From Paraphoma chrysanthemicola (lineage: Eukaryota; Ascomycota; Dothideomycetes; Pleosporales; Phaeosphaeriaceae), in the NCBI GenBank assembly GCA_020744225.1, contig JAGMWG010000011.1, positions 1,240,001-1,304,000 on the forward strand: DNA of 64,000 bases, given 5' to 3'. The position numbers and the translations under genes are program-made. Below are positions 24,828 to 34,418 of this stretch, one piece after another. Below the pieces are notes generated by a model. That model did not search any database. It was not told where the DNA came from and saw only the letters and a list, made by a program, of their open reading frames with translations. Position 1 is the stretch's first letter; the number at the start of each line of letters is the position of its first letter.

Positions 24828-25412
24828 TTATTGCCTCGCCGCCATCGTCTTAGCCTTCCTCTCCACCCGCCTCTTCTCCCTCTCGGCCCTCCCTGCCCTA
24901 CTCATCTTCGCCGGCGGCGCAAGCAATCCTTCCACCAATCTCAACCTCCTTCCGCCCTTCTGGCCTCTCTCCGGCGCTCTATCGCCATCCTCAGGCGGCG
25001 TCACAACGATTTCCGGCAGACTTGCCAGGAACAGGACACACGCGCGCTCGTGCTCTTCGAGCTTGATGCCGAATTTGGCCAAGACGGGCGAGTGCTCACC
25101 ATTGATGAGCATGTTGGCGAGTAAGGCGAAACGCGTACCGCGGAGGAACGGAGTGAAAGCGGTGCGTTCGGCGAGAGGGAGTTGGGCGAGTCGGCGCCTC
25201 ATGATGAAGTACATGAGTTTGTGGAGGGCGAAGGCGGGCTTGAGGAGGGTGATCGAGGGGCACGATTCGCCATCGTTAGTGCCGAGTTGTGGCAGCCAGG
25301 GGAAGTTGAAGAGCGTAGCCATTGCGCGAGTTGAGGCGGTGCGGCTAGATGGCGTTAGTTCGTTGAGTGGTGTGTGGAGAGGGAATGGGATTTCACTGAC
25401 AGCGAGGAGCAT
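24828..25412 (-). CDS. Conserved-looking hypothetical protein
   Basis: Frame of 194 codons from ATG 25412. The frame is also open upstream to about 25460 (reading ...RRRPGLWLAEM), so a 5' exon may be missing. The sequence has an ordered look: EIPFPLHTPLNELTPSSRTA, FNFPWLPQLG, LLKPAFALHKLMYFIMRR, FTPFLRGTRFALLANMLING and HERACVLFLASLPE. A basic, probably disordered tail ends in RAGRAEREKRRVERKAKT. No known domain is recognised. A short ATG frame at about 25511 encodes a hydrophobic start (MHFLIIVLQLLDVLALVL) but no splice joins it in phase. Confidence 0.5.
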   Translation of the reverse strand: MLLAVSEIPFPLHTPLNELTPSSRTASTRAMATLFNFPWLPQLGTNDGESCPSITLLKPAFALHKLMYFIMRRRLAQLPLAERTAFTPFLRGTRFALLANMLINGEHSPVLAKFGIKLEEHERACVLFLASLPEIVVTPPEDGDRAPERGQKGGRRLRLVEGLLAPPAKMSRAGRAEREKRRVERKAKTMAARQ

Positions 25413-25857
25413 TTCTGCCAGCCAAAGACCTGGACGGCGACGAGAAGCTAGAAGACATCAAGCACCAATGCGAGGACGTCGAGGAGTTGGAGCACGATGA
25501 TGAGGAAGTGCATTTTGTCGTCGCGTTTGATATGTATGTGCTTGTGGTGGTTGAGTATGATAAGGAAAAGTAGTGGATAGTTTTGTCAACGAAGCGCTAA
25601 GGTAGACAGAAAAGTCGAGGTGAACGAGAAAGCAAGATCAATATCAAATTCGGTTAATGCTATCAGTACTCGCGCTCAGATTGAGGCACCGGCCGGTGTC
25701 CCGTCCCTGTGCGCAAGTGACGCCTCAAGAGGATATGCGGACGTTGGGCTCAAGCGTTGAGGATAGACAGAACTGAGAATGAGATGTGTTAAATTCGACT
25801 ACAATCATGCTACAAAATCCAATGTGAACCCATTTGAGATGAAAATTATGTTGTTCC
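25413..25857. other. Intergenic region
   Basis: Between two minus-strand genes. Apart from the short hydrophobic frame near 25.5 kb, which could be a lost or unjoined first exon, nothing is seen. Confidence 0.4.
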
Positions 25858-26354
25858 TCACTTGTGAACATTGGTCTGGTTATGCGCATTCTTCAAACCA
25901 CTGCAATTAGTGCAGCTATGGCAGCCGATACAGTCCGTACAGTTTGTGCAGGAGTGGCAGTCTGTGCACCCCTCGCAGTTCGAGCCTGTCCATTTGAATC
26001 GCGTTAGTATACATTCTTTTTGGTTCTCGTCTTGTTGTCTGACGCACAGCTGTAGCAATCGTCGCAATTATCGCAGGACGTACAGCTGTGACAGCCCGTG
26101 GAGCCTGTACAAGAGTTGCAGCTATGACAATCTGTGCAATCTGCCCGCATGTTAGCAAGTATTACATTGAACATGTCCTCCCCACTGCAAGACATGTTGT
26201 GCATATCGTGGAGGTTGGAACAAGATGTCGTACCTTTGCAATTTGTGCAGCTATGGCCTTTGACCGTTCAAATCAGTTTACTTTGAATTTAACGACTTTT
26301 GAGAATTGTCTTACAATTCTTGCAGTTCTTGCAGTTCGAATTACTGCCATCATC
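25858..26354 (-). CDS. Cysteine-ladder protein: (C-x-x)n array with a 12-residue super-repeat
   Basis: Spliced by hand into four exons (26315-26354, 26234-26257, 26048-26140, 25858-25985). All three introns are phase 1, with donors GTAAGA, GTACGA and GTGCGT and AG acceptors. The 94-residue product has Cys at residues 8, 11, 14 and so on to 80: 24 of 25 consecutive third positions, the exception being Ser35. Within this lies a 12-residue unit [HY]-S-C-[TSN]-[NS]-C-x-x-C-x-x-C, repeated five times plus a partial copy. Exon 2 is a 24-bp microexon carrying 8 codons of array. The N-terminus is short without a clear signal peptide; the tail GLKNAHNQTNVHK is Cys-free. Metal binding or a disulfide-braced solenoid is possible; the function is unknown. 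The ATG at 26351 is an alternative start. Confidence 0.75.
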
Positions 26355-27018
26355 GGTCGAAGACATCTTAGTGGACGTGGTGGATGGGAGGCAGCCCATG
26401 ATGTGATTGTTGCAATAAATTCTTATTGGTTGAGCGAAACCTAAATAAGTGAATGAGCTAAAAAGAGGGACGAGATAAAGTTCATGTTATACCATCTAGA
26501 TGTGCTTATGGTCGATCGTGGAGAAATGCGGAGGTGTGCGACGTCATCATCGCGTCGCTGATAAGGCTGAGCAAGGATGTGTGCTGGATGATAAGATGCT
26601 ACAAATACGAAATGTGATGCCATGAATCGGGTCTGCTTACGTCTAAATCCCCTACTGAAACCTCTCTAAAGGTTTGCCCATGCCCGTACTTGCCATAAAT
26701 TCAAACGGATAACCTTGCTACATTGGACACGGCAACGAGTCCTCAACGACGCGACGCTATTCACCGTGCTGACCAACATGAGTGCTTAGTGCCAAATGGT
26801 TCTATACGTGTACGAAGGAAATCTTCCGCATATGCATTGTTCACACACCAATGATATATAGTAGTGACCAAACATAGAGAGTCCACCGCAAACCTATATC
26901 ATCCAGTTCCTCCTACTATTTCCAAAACCAAACACACTCACGGCGCAACTCAGTCTGATCATCGACTCAGAGAAGTCTCCACATCGACTCACCCAGAAGC
27001 TGTAAAGTATCCCTCATA
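26355..27018. other. Divergent promoter region
   Basis: Lies between the cysteine-ladder gene and the plus-strand gene at 27019. TATATA-like sequence occurs near 26853-26861. No gene is supported. Confidence 0.45.
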
Positions 27019-27666
27019 ATGACTCGTGACTATCGTACGACTGCAAAGAACGTCGGCCTAAAAGCACTCATGCTTTCAATAGCCGCAGTATACGTTGTTC
27101 GTGGAGCACGTAATAAGCGGTCCGAAGCTGTAGGGGAACAGTCAGAACTAACATACGAATCTAGAATCTTGTCTCCGCACAGTGAAGTTAGTACAGGAAC
27201 TCTGCCGGATGTCGAGCGGCAAGCACAAGGAGTACGTGAGCAGCAAGATCAGGGCTGGTACGACGAGTGCATTGAGCGGCGAGACGATTTGAATACTCAA
27301 CGAGCTATATTCCATGCCCAAACAAAGGCTTCTGAGAATGAGCCTACTAGTCTCCCAAATGATGGCTTTCACAGCGCCATCATTCAGCCAACCCCCATCC
27401 ACGCAGCTCGGCCCCACCATGCATGCTTATCGAGCCTCGGCTTTGAAGAAGTTGTGCCTGAGGTTGCTGCTGCTCCAGTATATGAGCAGCAGACAGGTAT
27501 AATACGGCCCAAACACGCTGCCACCGAAGTCCCCGTCTCGAGTGAGTCGTCCAGCTCGCCTTCACTGAGCCGCCGCGGTGCTGTCCGACGAGGCGTGAAC
27601 CCGCTTTTCGCAAGGCCTGTGCTAGGAGATTTCGGCCGTCAGAAGATACGGACATATACGCAGTGA
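27019..27666 (+). CDS. Hypothetical protein with an N-terminal hydrophobic segment
   Basis: Single-exon frame of 215 codons starting at ATG 27019, preceded by a TATA-like stretch about 160 bp upstream. Residues 13-28 (VGLKALMLSIAAVYVV) form one hydrophobic, membrane-anchor-like segment right after a basic N-terminus. The rest is polar and looks disordered, with a Ser run (SSESSSSPSLSRRG) near the end. No domain is recognised. It may be lineage-specific. It is divergent from the cysteine-ladder gene. Confidence 0.45.
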   Translation: MTRDYRTTAKNVGLKALMLSIAAVYVVRGARNKRSEAVGEQSELTYESRILSPHSEVSTGTLPDVERQAQGVREQQDQGWYDECIERRDDLNTQRAIFHAQTKASENEPTSLPNDGFHSAIIQPTPIHAARPHHACLSSLGFEEVVPEVAAAPVYEQQTGIIRPKHAATEVPVSSESSSSPSLSRRGAVRRGVNPLFARPVLGDFGRQKIRTYTQ

Positions 27667-28146
27667 TTTCATGAGCGGGTCCTTGTTGGTACTGAAATAA
27701 GACGCATTGCGCAATAGAGTAGCGGGCGGAACCTATGAGTGTCTGGTATAGAAGGCGGTGCTCCTTCCGGAGGGAAGATTATTGCGCATCGCAAGCACAT
27801 GCAAGATAGCAGCAAACGTTAATGTAATTATTGAGCAAACATACCCACGTACACATAATATGACATTTGATTTGAATCTGAATCACAGTGAAGTGCTTTG
27901 CAGTGTCTGTCCCTGTTAGATCAGCCTGGACGGCCACCAATCTTCTACCGTACGTTTCCATTGCCTTCCTCTCATTTCCGCCAGCATCATCTCCTTCACT
28001 GCGGCAAAATCTCGCCTCATCATATCGGATCATTCTTCGGACCGCACAGCACGGGCCCCGTCCTGGGGACTATACGAACCACCCACTCCCCTTCCCCTTC
28101 GCACTCTCCATCGGTTCTTGCCCTAAGGCTTGTATCGATTAACCCA
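27667..28146. other. Intergenic region
   Basis: No supported gene. The short frames on both strands have no domain. Confidence 0.4.
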
Positions 28147-28281
28147 GGACGTCCGCTCATGAGTCGTCACACCTGCTGTGGCCCGGCCTTGACGGGACCG
28201 AATGGGACAATTTTTGTTTTCTGCTCTTCGGAGTTCTTTTTTCATTGAGTTTGATTGCATTGCAATCAGCCTGAAGAAGAA
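28147..28281 (+). ncRNA. Copy A of a dispersed Sm-site RNA element (U1-like family, degenerate)
   Basis: The block 28203-28281 aligns by eye with 47210-47299 and 48303-48390. It has TGGGACAATTTTTG (an Sm-like AAUUUUUG site), a hairpin CTC-TTCG-GAG, a T-rich linker ending TTTTCATTGA, a second hairpin GATTGC-ATT-GCAATC, and TGAAGAAGA. Upstream are possible stems GACG/CGTC, CACA/TGTG and CCCG/CGGG. The AUUGCAC loop seen in the other two copies is absent, so this copy may be a pseudogene or only the 3' half. Confidence 0.4.
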
Positions 28282-29756
28282 TTTATTTTGGTGTTTGAAG
28301 TAATGTGGGGGCTTTGATGTGGCATCGCGTATACATTCTAGTTACTATATCCTTTGCGTAGGCATGTGGGACGTTCACTTTCGTGTGATGTTGAAATTGG
28401 AGCGGGTATGCCCTCGCGCTCTTCAAGCCTGGTTAGTTGTTATTGTTGTTGTGGTACCTCAAAACTGAGGCGTCTTGGTAGCGAAGATGGGCAAACGCGT
28501 GGAGGCACAGCATGAGCTTGACGCGTTGCCAGAACTCAGGTTGGCCTGCTATAGCAACGACATGCAAGGAAGTATTAGCAATACCCTAAATCATTTCGAC
28601 TTGTCTAACTCTGCGCTATAGGTTATCGACATCCAAGCGCAGCAAAGGTCATTGAACAGCGCCCAGCTGCCGACCCGACAAGCCATCTCGCCTGCGCATC
28701 AACCCAGCGCTTCCCTATAGGTGCGATTTTCTGGTGCCATGATTTGGGTACTCTCAAGCATTCTCAGCTCCGAGCAAATTACGTTAGGGTGCAATCCGTC
28801 GTCACTGCTGACATCGACTTCTCAGACTGAGCTGTGGGCGCAAGGCGACAGACATGCAGCGCCACCTTTTCCCACCGAAATTGACGCGCAAAGTCACCAG
28901 CATGAATCACAGACTGTTGCCTTTTGCGAAATCCATGTGTTTGCATATCCTGTAGTGGCCGTCGCCCAAGATCAACACCAACCTGCATCTTTGGCCAATG
29001 TGCCCCGGACGAAACACATCAATTGCCGTTCACTTCGGACACACTCCGCAGCGGACGCGGCAGGAATTCAATTCAACGACTTTTGTCGAGTTTCCGTTAA
29101 TGAAAGGTCAACACAAGGAACACCGGTACACAATGTGCGTTCTCAATTTTCGTACATCCCGCAGGGCTACAGCAGCCCAAAGGAACTCGAGTCGACCTTG
29201 TCGACATCTCGCAAGCAGCAGACCCACACAAAGACAGCAGAAGTATCAGTGTTGCGGCCATGAACCGGGCACATATCTCGAAGTCAGTTGGTTTCAGATT
29301 GCAACAAAAAACGTACAGTCTGGCAGTTATCAAATTTGTCACGTTGCGGACGAACAGGTTGTGTTGGGACGGGGCAGAGAAGGGAGATGTTGAGTAACAG
29401 AAAGGCCAGAAGCCGCAGGTGTTCGATTGATGAACCTTTGTGAGTATGAGCTCGGCGTGGCAGCTTCAGGACGAAGAAGGGAGAATCGGACAGGAGTGGG
29501 ATTATGGGAATGGAATGGAAAACGTCAGAGAACCGTGTGGAAATGGCTGGAGAAATGAACAATGCGGAAGGAGCGCTGCTCAGTATAAAGCTCAGTCAGT
29601 GCGGAAGAAGGAGAGAAAGAAGGATGCAAGCATTGTGAGACCAAGCGAACAAAGTATATATAGAGAAGCGTAAAATTTACATGACATGACCACATTTTGG
29701 GAGTCGCGCAAGACATGAGAGAGAGCGACATCATGGTCTTCCAACCATTCTACCTC
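28282..29756. other. Intergenic region
   Basis: About 1.5 kb downstream of RNA copy A. A 180-codon plus frame (28721-29263) and a 54-codon minus frame with a signal-like start (29097-29261) exist, but neither has a domain or splice support. Confidence 0.4.
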
Positions 29757-31495
29757 TCACTGCCAGATCAGAGTGATCTTCTTCCACCACGGCCCTGTCA
29801 TCTTCCTCTGCGGCACTTCTTGTGCCAAAATCTCCTCCAGGCCGGTGTGCAGATCCACCTCCATCGGATCGTACGCCCATTCGTCATGCCAAGCCCAAAT
29901 ACGATGTCCACCATAGAACAAGAAGAACATCGGAATGCCCACGTAAGCAGTGAAGAAGCTGCTAATGTTCCAGTTCTCGGACCAGAAAACGTCGAAACCA
30001 TTGATCAAGCACAGAAACGTGAAGCTGATGATGATAGTATAAGCGCCCCATCTGCCCACGGGAGACTTGTAGGGCAACTCGGTGACGTTCTGGGCTTCGC
30101 GCGCCTTGCGGAAACGCAGGTAGATGATACCACAGCAGATCCAGGAGATGAAGCCAGATGTGTTGGTGAGATTGACGAACCAGTTGAACACTACAGCGGA
30201 GCTGGAGCCGACATTGAGGTATGCGAGGGCGCAGAAAAGCGAGGAACAGGCGACGGCATAGTACGGCACACCTTTTTTGCTGCATGTCTTGAAGACCTTG
30301 GGCGCGTTGCCAGAAAGCGCGAGGCCATAGAGCGAGCGCGAAGACAGGAAGAGGAACGAGTTGCCGGATGACCAAGCGCTGATGATGATACCGGCATTGA
30401 TGATAGAGTCAAGAGCTGGGATGCCGGCATTCTTGATTCCAACGACGAATGGGGAGGCACCTGCACCGTGGCCGCCGCTGGTGATCATCGCATCGTTGGA
30501 TGGGCAGATCACACCAATGGCAAGGACGCTGCAGACGTAAAAGATGACTAGGCGGTAGATGTAGCGACGTGCAGCTGTGGGTAGGTTTCGACGTGGAGAC
30601 TGCATCTCTCCACCAGTCGCGACGAGTAATTCGGGCGCGAATGAGAATGGAAAAGCAGATAGCACAAGGGTGGAGAGTAGTGCCACAAATCGTCCGGTAT
30701 TACCAGTTTCCAGGTACTCGTTGGCGGCGCCAGGATTCTTCCAGTATCTGAAACCAAGTCGATCGTGTGATGGACCGCCACCCCAGAAGAGGATGAAGGA
30801 GAGGAACAACAGGCCTAATATCATTACGACTTTGACACCAGCAAACCAGAACTCAGTCTCGCCATAGAATTTGACAGGAAAGCAGTTTAGTCCGACAATG
30901 ACGATGATCATAATGGTAATCCAAACAGCGATGTTTACTGGTGGATTCCAGTACTCAATGACCAAGCCAGCTGCAGTGATCTCATACGGGACGAGAATTC
31001 CGAGGGAGTAGAAGTATAGCCATCCGAGACCAAAGCCCATAGACCGTGACACATAGCGGTAGCCGAACAAGTTCATGGAGGCTCCCGGGGTCGGGAGGTA
31101 AGCCGCGACTTCGATGATGCCGGCAACGGTGCAGAAGATGAGGAAGGACATGAAACAGTACGAGGCAAGAATGAATGCTGGACCGCCACGAGCGAGGGTC
31201 TGGCCTGATCCGACGAAGAGACCTGTTCCGATTGTGCCTCCGAGGGCAATCATCTGCGCATGTCTTTGCATCGATGTCAGTCATTGTGTCGTCGTCAATT
31301 GGATCTCAAAAAAACTTACCGCGACTTCAATCCTCTTTGTGTCGTCTCATAGCGCTCGTCGAAGATCTCTCCGCGCAGGATCTCTGGGTTGACAGCCGAG
31401 CTCTTTCTGCGACTCGCGCTCGCCCTGCGCACATCTCCAACTGCATAATCCGTATCTTTCGATACCGCTGGCTCTTCAAACTTCTTTTCTGACAT
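29757..31495 (-). CDS. Amino acid permease (APC/AAT family)
   Basis: Predicted 560-residue plasma-membrane proton symporter in two exons (31320-31495 and 29757-31263). The 56-bp intron has a GTAAGT donor; the AAG acceptor at 31264 restores the family block RGLKSRHAQMIALGGTIGTGLF. Twelve hydrophobic segments follow. The N-terminus MSEKKFEEPAVSKDTDYAVG is cytosolic and Lys/Ser-rich, as expected for ubiquitin-controlled permeases. Motifs GTIGTGLFVGSGQTLARGGP, FSFAPELLVATGGEMQSPRRNLPTA and SSRSLYGLALSGNAPKVF are typical of fungal general or basic amino acid permeases. The specific substrate cannot be told. Confidence 0.9.
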
Positions 31496-32170
31496 GGCGA
31501 ACAAATGCAATTGCTGTGAAGACTAGAATGCAAAGCTCGAAGGAAATGAGCTGCAAGCTACCCTGCCAAACGACGCGCATCCCAGCGCTTTTGTACAGAC
31601 ACCTAGGAACCCAGCATCCGATGATCCAGATAGGGAAATTCTCTGCCGTTGGATCAAGCAACCCTGCCGACGCGCCACATGCGCAACGATACCACCCAAG
31701 AAGTGCTTGGCCCGGTCATGTCGTCCACGCCGAGTCCTTCACAGCGCTCAGGTCGCTCCAGAAGGCGCCACCTGCGTCGGTCGTGAGAGCCGCAAATTCA
31801 TCCGCTCGAACGAGCAATCGGGCCTACCGCTGGTGGGCTCAACGTTGTGGGAGCGACATGGGTCGCGAGTAGATAGGCGTGATAAGGTGGGGAGATAAGC
31901 TTGTGGGTGACATGCTTTGCGGACTTGTCTCGTGTCTTGTTACAGTTGCAGGGATCTGGGGTGGAAGATAAGGTGATGCGGCGGAGGAGGTCCAGTGAGC
32001 GGGCGCAGTGTTATCGTAATTCTCCGAGGAGGGCGTCTAAGGCGGGTTGGGACTAGCTTGATGCTATGCTCGAAAAGGCTCAACGAAGTCGAACGTCGTG
32101 AATGTTCTTCCGGGCTGGAGTCTTCTTTCTTTCTTGTCGTTGCGAAGCTTGAGGAAGGGCGAAGGGCGCC
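31496..32170. other. Intergenic region
   Basis: Promoter side of the permease and 3' side of the F-box-like gene. No gene is supported. Confidence 0.45.
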
Positions 32171-32773
32171 TCAACCCCTTCGCACCTCCTTCAAGTTTGG
32201 AAATCTCGACCAAGCCCGCCGCTCCAAACCAGAGGCCCACGACGCCGGCATCCCCAACACCTCCAAATTTGGACAGAAAGTCGGCAATATAGTCATTATA
32301 AGAGTACCGTTATGGTAACCTGGAGGCCAATGCTGCCAGCCTTCCAGGTTGCCTTGGAAGTCCCAGTCTACTCCGTCACGCACACACAGATGCAGGAACT
32401 GCACGCCGATTTGCCTGATGGCAATCCACGGGTGCCCTGGGCTCAGAGTCATCTCTTCGAGCTCCAGTAGCCACTCAAAAAAGCCAGAATGACCGGCTTC
32501 GTCGAATGGTGACGACAACTGGACTCGTCTGACCCAGGGCGCGAACTCGGGGATCTCCATCAAACCATACAGGAACGTGAACAGACTCCACGGACCAGTT
32601 GCGCAATATGTATGGTATGCGGCGGCGCCGATTTCATCTCCAAACTGGGGATATGCTGTGGCCGTGCAGGCGGCCTCGACGAAGCCCAAGCGGCGAAAGA
32701 TGTTGCGGCGAAGTGGCAGATCGAGGATATCAAAGGCGCTTCGCGGCGCGGTGTTGGAGAGGTATTGTGACAT
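32171..32773 (-). CDS. F-box-like/hypothetical protein, short for its type
   Basis: Frame of 200 codons if started at the internal ATG 32773 (MSQYLSNTAPRSAFDILDLP); the frame is open to an upstream ATG at 32848. The segment FDILDLPLRRNIFRRLGFVE resembles a degenerate F-box (x-L-P-x-x-x-x-x-I). Later text such as WVRRVQLSSPFDE and ILPTFCPNLEVLGMP resembles the LRR-like repeats of fungal F-box proteins. The protein stops after a single such repeat (FPNLKEVRRG), while relatives usually carry many. It may be a truncated copy. Confidence 0.45.
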   Translation of the reverse strand: MSQYLSNTAPRSAFDILDLPLRRNIFRRLGFVEAACTATAYPQFGDEIGAAAYHTYCATGPWSLFTFLYGLMEIPEFAPWVRRVQLSSPFDEAGHSGFFEWLLELEEMTLSPGHPWIAIRQIGVQFLHLCVRDGVDWDFQGNLEGWQHWPPGYHNGTLIMTILPTFCPNLEVLGMPASWASGLERRAWSRFPNLKEVRRG

Positions 32774-32980
32774 TATGATGACAGTTTGATCCGAAGAAGA
32801 AAGGTGTCTGCTGTTGATGGCGTTTTGTGGCTTCGTTGTGTCTGTCAAGTTGTTGCAGCTCGCGCAGCTGCGGTGTCAAAAGCCAGCACACTACAATGAA
32901 GGTGAACGTGAATCCGTACACAAACGGAATGATTGACTAGCACGCTATGGGCTACTAAGCATCCACTCCTGCAGAACGCT

Positions 32981-33906
32981 TTACCACGGAATCTCCTCGC
33001 CATCAGGCCCTAAGAATTTGCCTTGGGTCTTCTCCACCGTTGCTCCATCAATCTGTAATTATCTGTAAGCTCGTGCTGTTACAGAGTATGCTGTTTCCAA
33101 TACTTACCACCTTTTTCATCAGTGCAGTGCTCTTTTCGACCGTAATAACGTGCTCCATCACATCTATTCCTTGGTCCAGAAGAGCCTTGAAGCCCATCGC
33201 ACCCATTTCGCTGGATACCATACTGATATGTAGTCAGCACGAGGGAGTATTTTCATATCTGCGCGCTACATACCCGGGATGTTGGCACCAGATTACAATG
33301 TCCGTATTCTCCTGGCTCAGCCACTTGACCAAGTAGTTGCCCAGTGCCTTGCTCGCTCCGTACGCGGAGAGTGGAACGACATTCTGCATGGTCGTCAAGC
33401 TACCACCTGCGCTCGACATATACATGAACTTTCCAGTGCCCGAGCTTGCATGAAGAAGGGGCAGAACAGCTTTGAACAGTTGAAGAGTGCCATAGGCATT
33501 GATCTCGATGAATTTCTGGAGCTCAGCTGGCTCGGTCTGAGTCAATTGATTGCTCAGCTCAGCGGCACCTGCATTTCCAATGAATATGTCAAGAGCACTG
33601 ATACCGTGCTCATTCTTCAGTACAGAGAGGCCTTTCTGGATCGCATCCGACGAGGCGACGTCAGTGATTTGGATAATAACGAGCTTTGATCCTTCGGCTT
33701 TGGGGACATCGACTAGTGTCTGGGAGGTAGATTGTGCCAGATCACGGACGGATGCGACCACTGTTGTGTTGGGGTCAGCCAAGTAGACGGCGACGAGGCC
33801 TTTACCGATGCCTGTGGACATATGGTCAGTGAGAAATTTCGTCACGAGGTAAGGGGGACCACGTACCTCGGTTGGCACCTGTGATCATAACAGTCTTAGA
33901 AGACAT
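32981..33906 (-). CDS. Short-chain dehydrogenase/reductase (SDR)
   Basis: Predicted 254-residue NAD(P)-dependent oxidoreductase in four exons: 33867-33906, 33274-33811, 33108-33222 and 32981-33052. Introns are 51-55 bp with GTACGT, GTATGT and GTAAGT donors. The cofactor motif is split by the first intron as TGANRG|IG (residues 9-16). NAG appears in IGNAGAAEL. The catalytic set is SSAGG and YGASK (Tyr-x-x-x-Lys). The C-terminal block HPGMVSSEMG is joined only after splicing, and the protein ends GKFLGPDGEEIPW. Substrate is unknown. It is divergent from the Zn2Cys6 gene at 34419, a common arrangement for an enzyme and its regulator. Confidence 0.88.
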
Positions 33907-34418
33907 GGCGAAGATAGACGAGACAAGTTAAGAGACGGGCTTCTTGATGAAGAGATGTACGGCGTGAGGAATTGGACAGTGGATGAGTGTACTTTCAATG
34001 GAACTCAACGACCGAGGAGTGGGTGCAGCACACAACACATATATTCCGAGCAGTCTCACAGTGCAGCTAGCTATGTACTGAATATCGCTCGTCCGTCCGT
34101 AAGGACTAAATGCTCTAGCATTTGAGTCGGTGTGCAACGACTCCGGATGCCTACTCTACTAGATGCCGCCAACCCACGTGCGGAAGCTGGATGCATTGAA
34201 TCGCGTAATCCAAGTGCCACTTCACACTGTGTTCTGTGGACCCTGATCCAGATCTCCGAGAGAAAGTCAGCCCTGGTAGTGGTGTCGTTCAGCCAAGCTC
34301 CGCTAGCTCGACCATTTCCACACGCTAGCGGAGCTTCATTCCACGTCTTCTCTCGACTGCTGGACCACCGCGGACCTTGCTCAAAAAATGCCCCGCTTCA
34401 CACTGGCAAAGCCATGCG
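33907..34418. other. Divergent promoter between SDR and Zn2Cys6 regulator
   Basis: A 512-bp shared upstream region. It contains the inverted repeat at 34295-34336 listed separately. No gene is seen. Confidence 0.55.
34295..34336. promoter_or_regulatory. Perfect 13-bp inverted repeat with CCG/CGG, possible regulator-binding site
   Basis: The arms AAGCTCCGCTAGC (34295-34307) and GCTAGCGGAGCTT (34324-34336) are exact reverse complements with a 16-bp spacer. They carry CCG in the left arm and CGG in the right arm; Zn2Cys6 dimers bind paired CGG triplets. The site lies 83 bp before the start of a Zn2Cys6 gene and 389 bp from the SDR start. Autoregulation or joint control is an inference; an RNA hairpin in the leader is the alternative. 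Confidence 0.45.

Noticed and set aside
25858..26367. The short repeated words at 25.9-26.35 kb as a CRISPR array or non-coding satellite
   Set aside because: The repeat follows the codon register of Cys-x-x and is broken by proper introns; this is a fungal nuclear sequence with coding repeats.
26365..26367. ATG at 26367 as start of the cysteine-ladder gene
   Set aside because: It is in a different frame from the Cys register and runs into a stop; the in-frame ATG is at 26354.
29097..29261. 54-codon minus frame with a hydrophobic start and several Cys
   Set aside because: Signal-like N-terminus, but the end is again hydrophobic and no other support exists.
28721..29263. 180-codon plus-strand frame
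   Set aside because: No domain, no start context and protein-like features absent.
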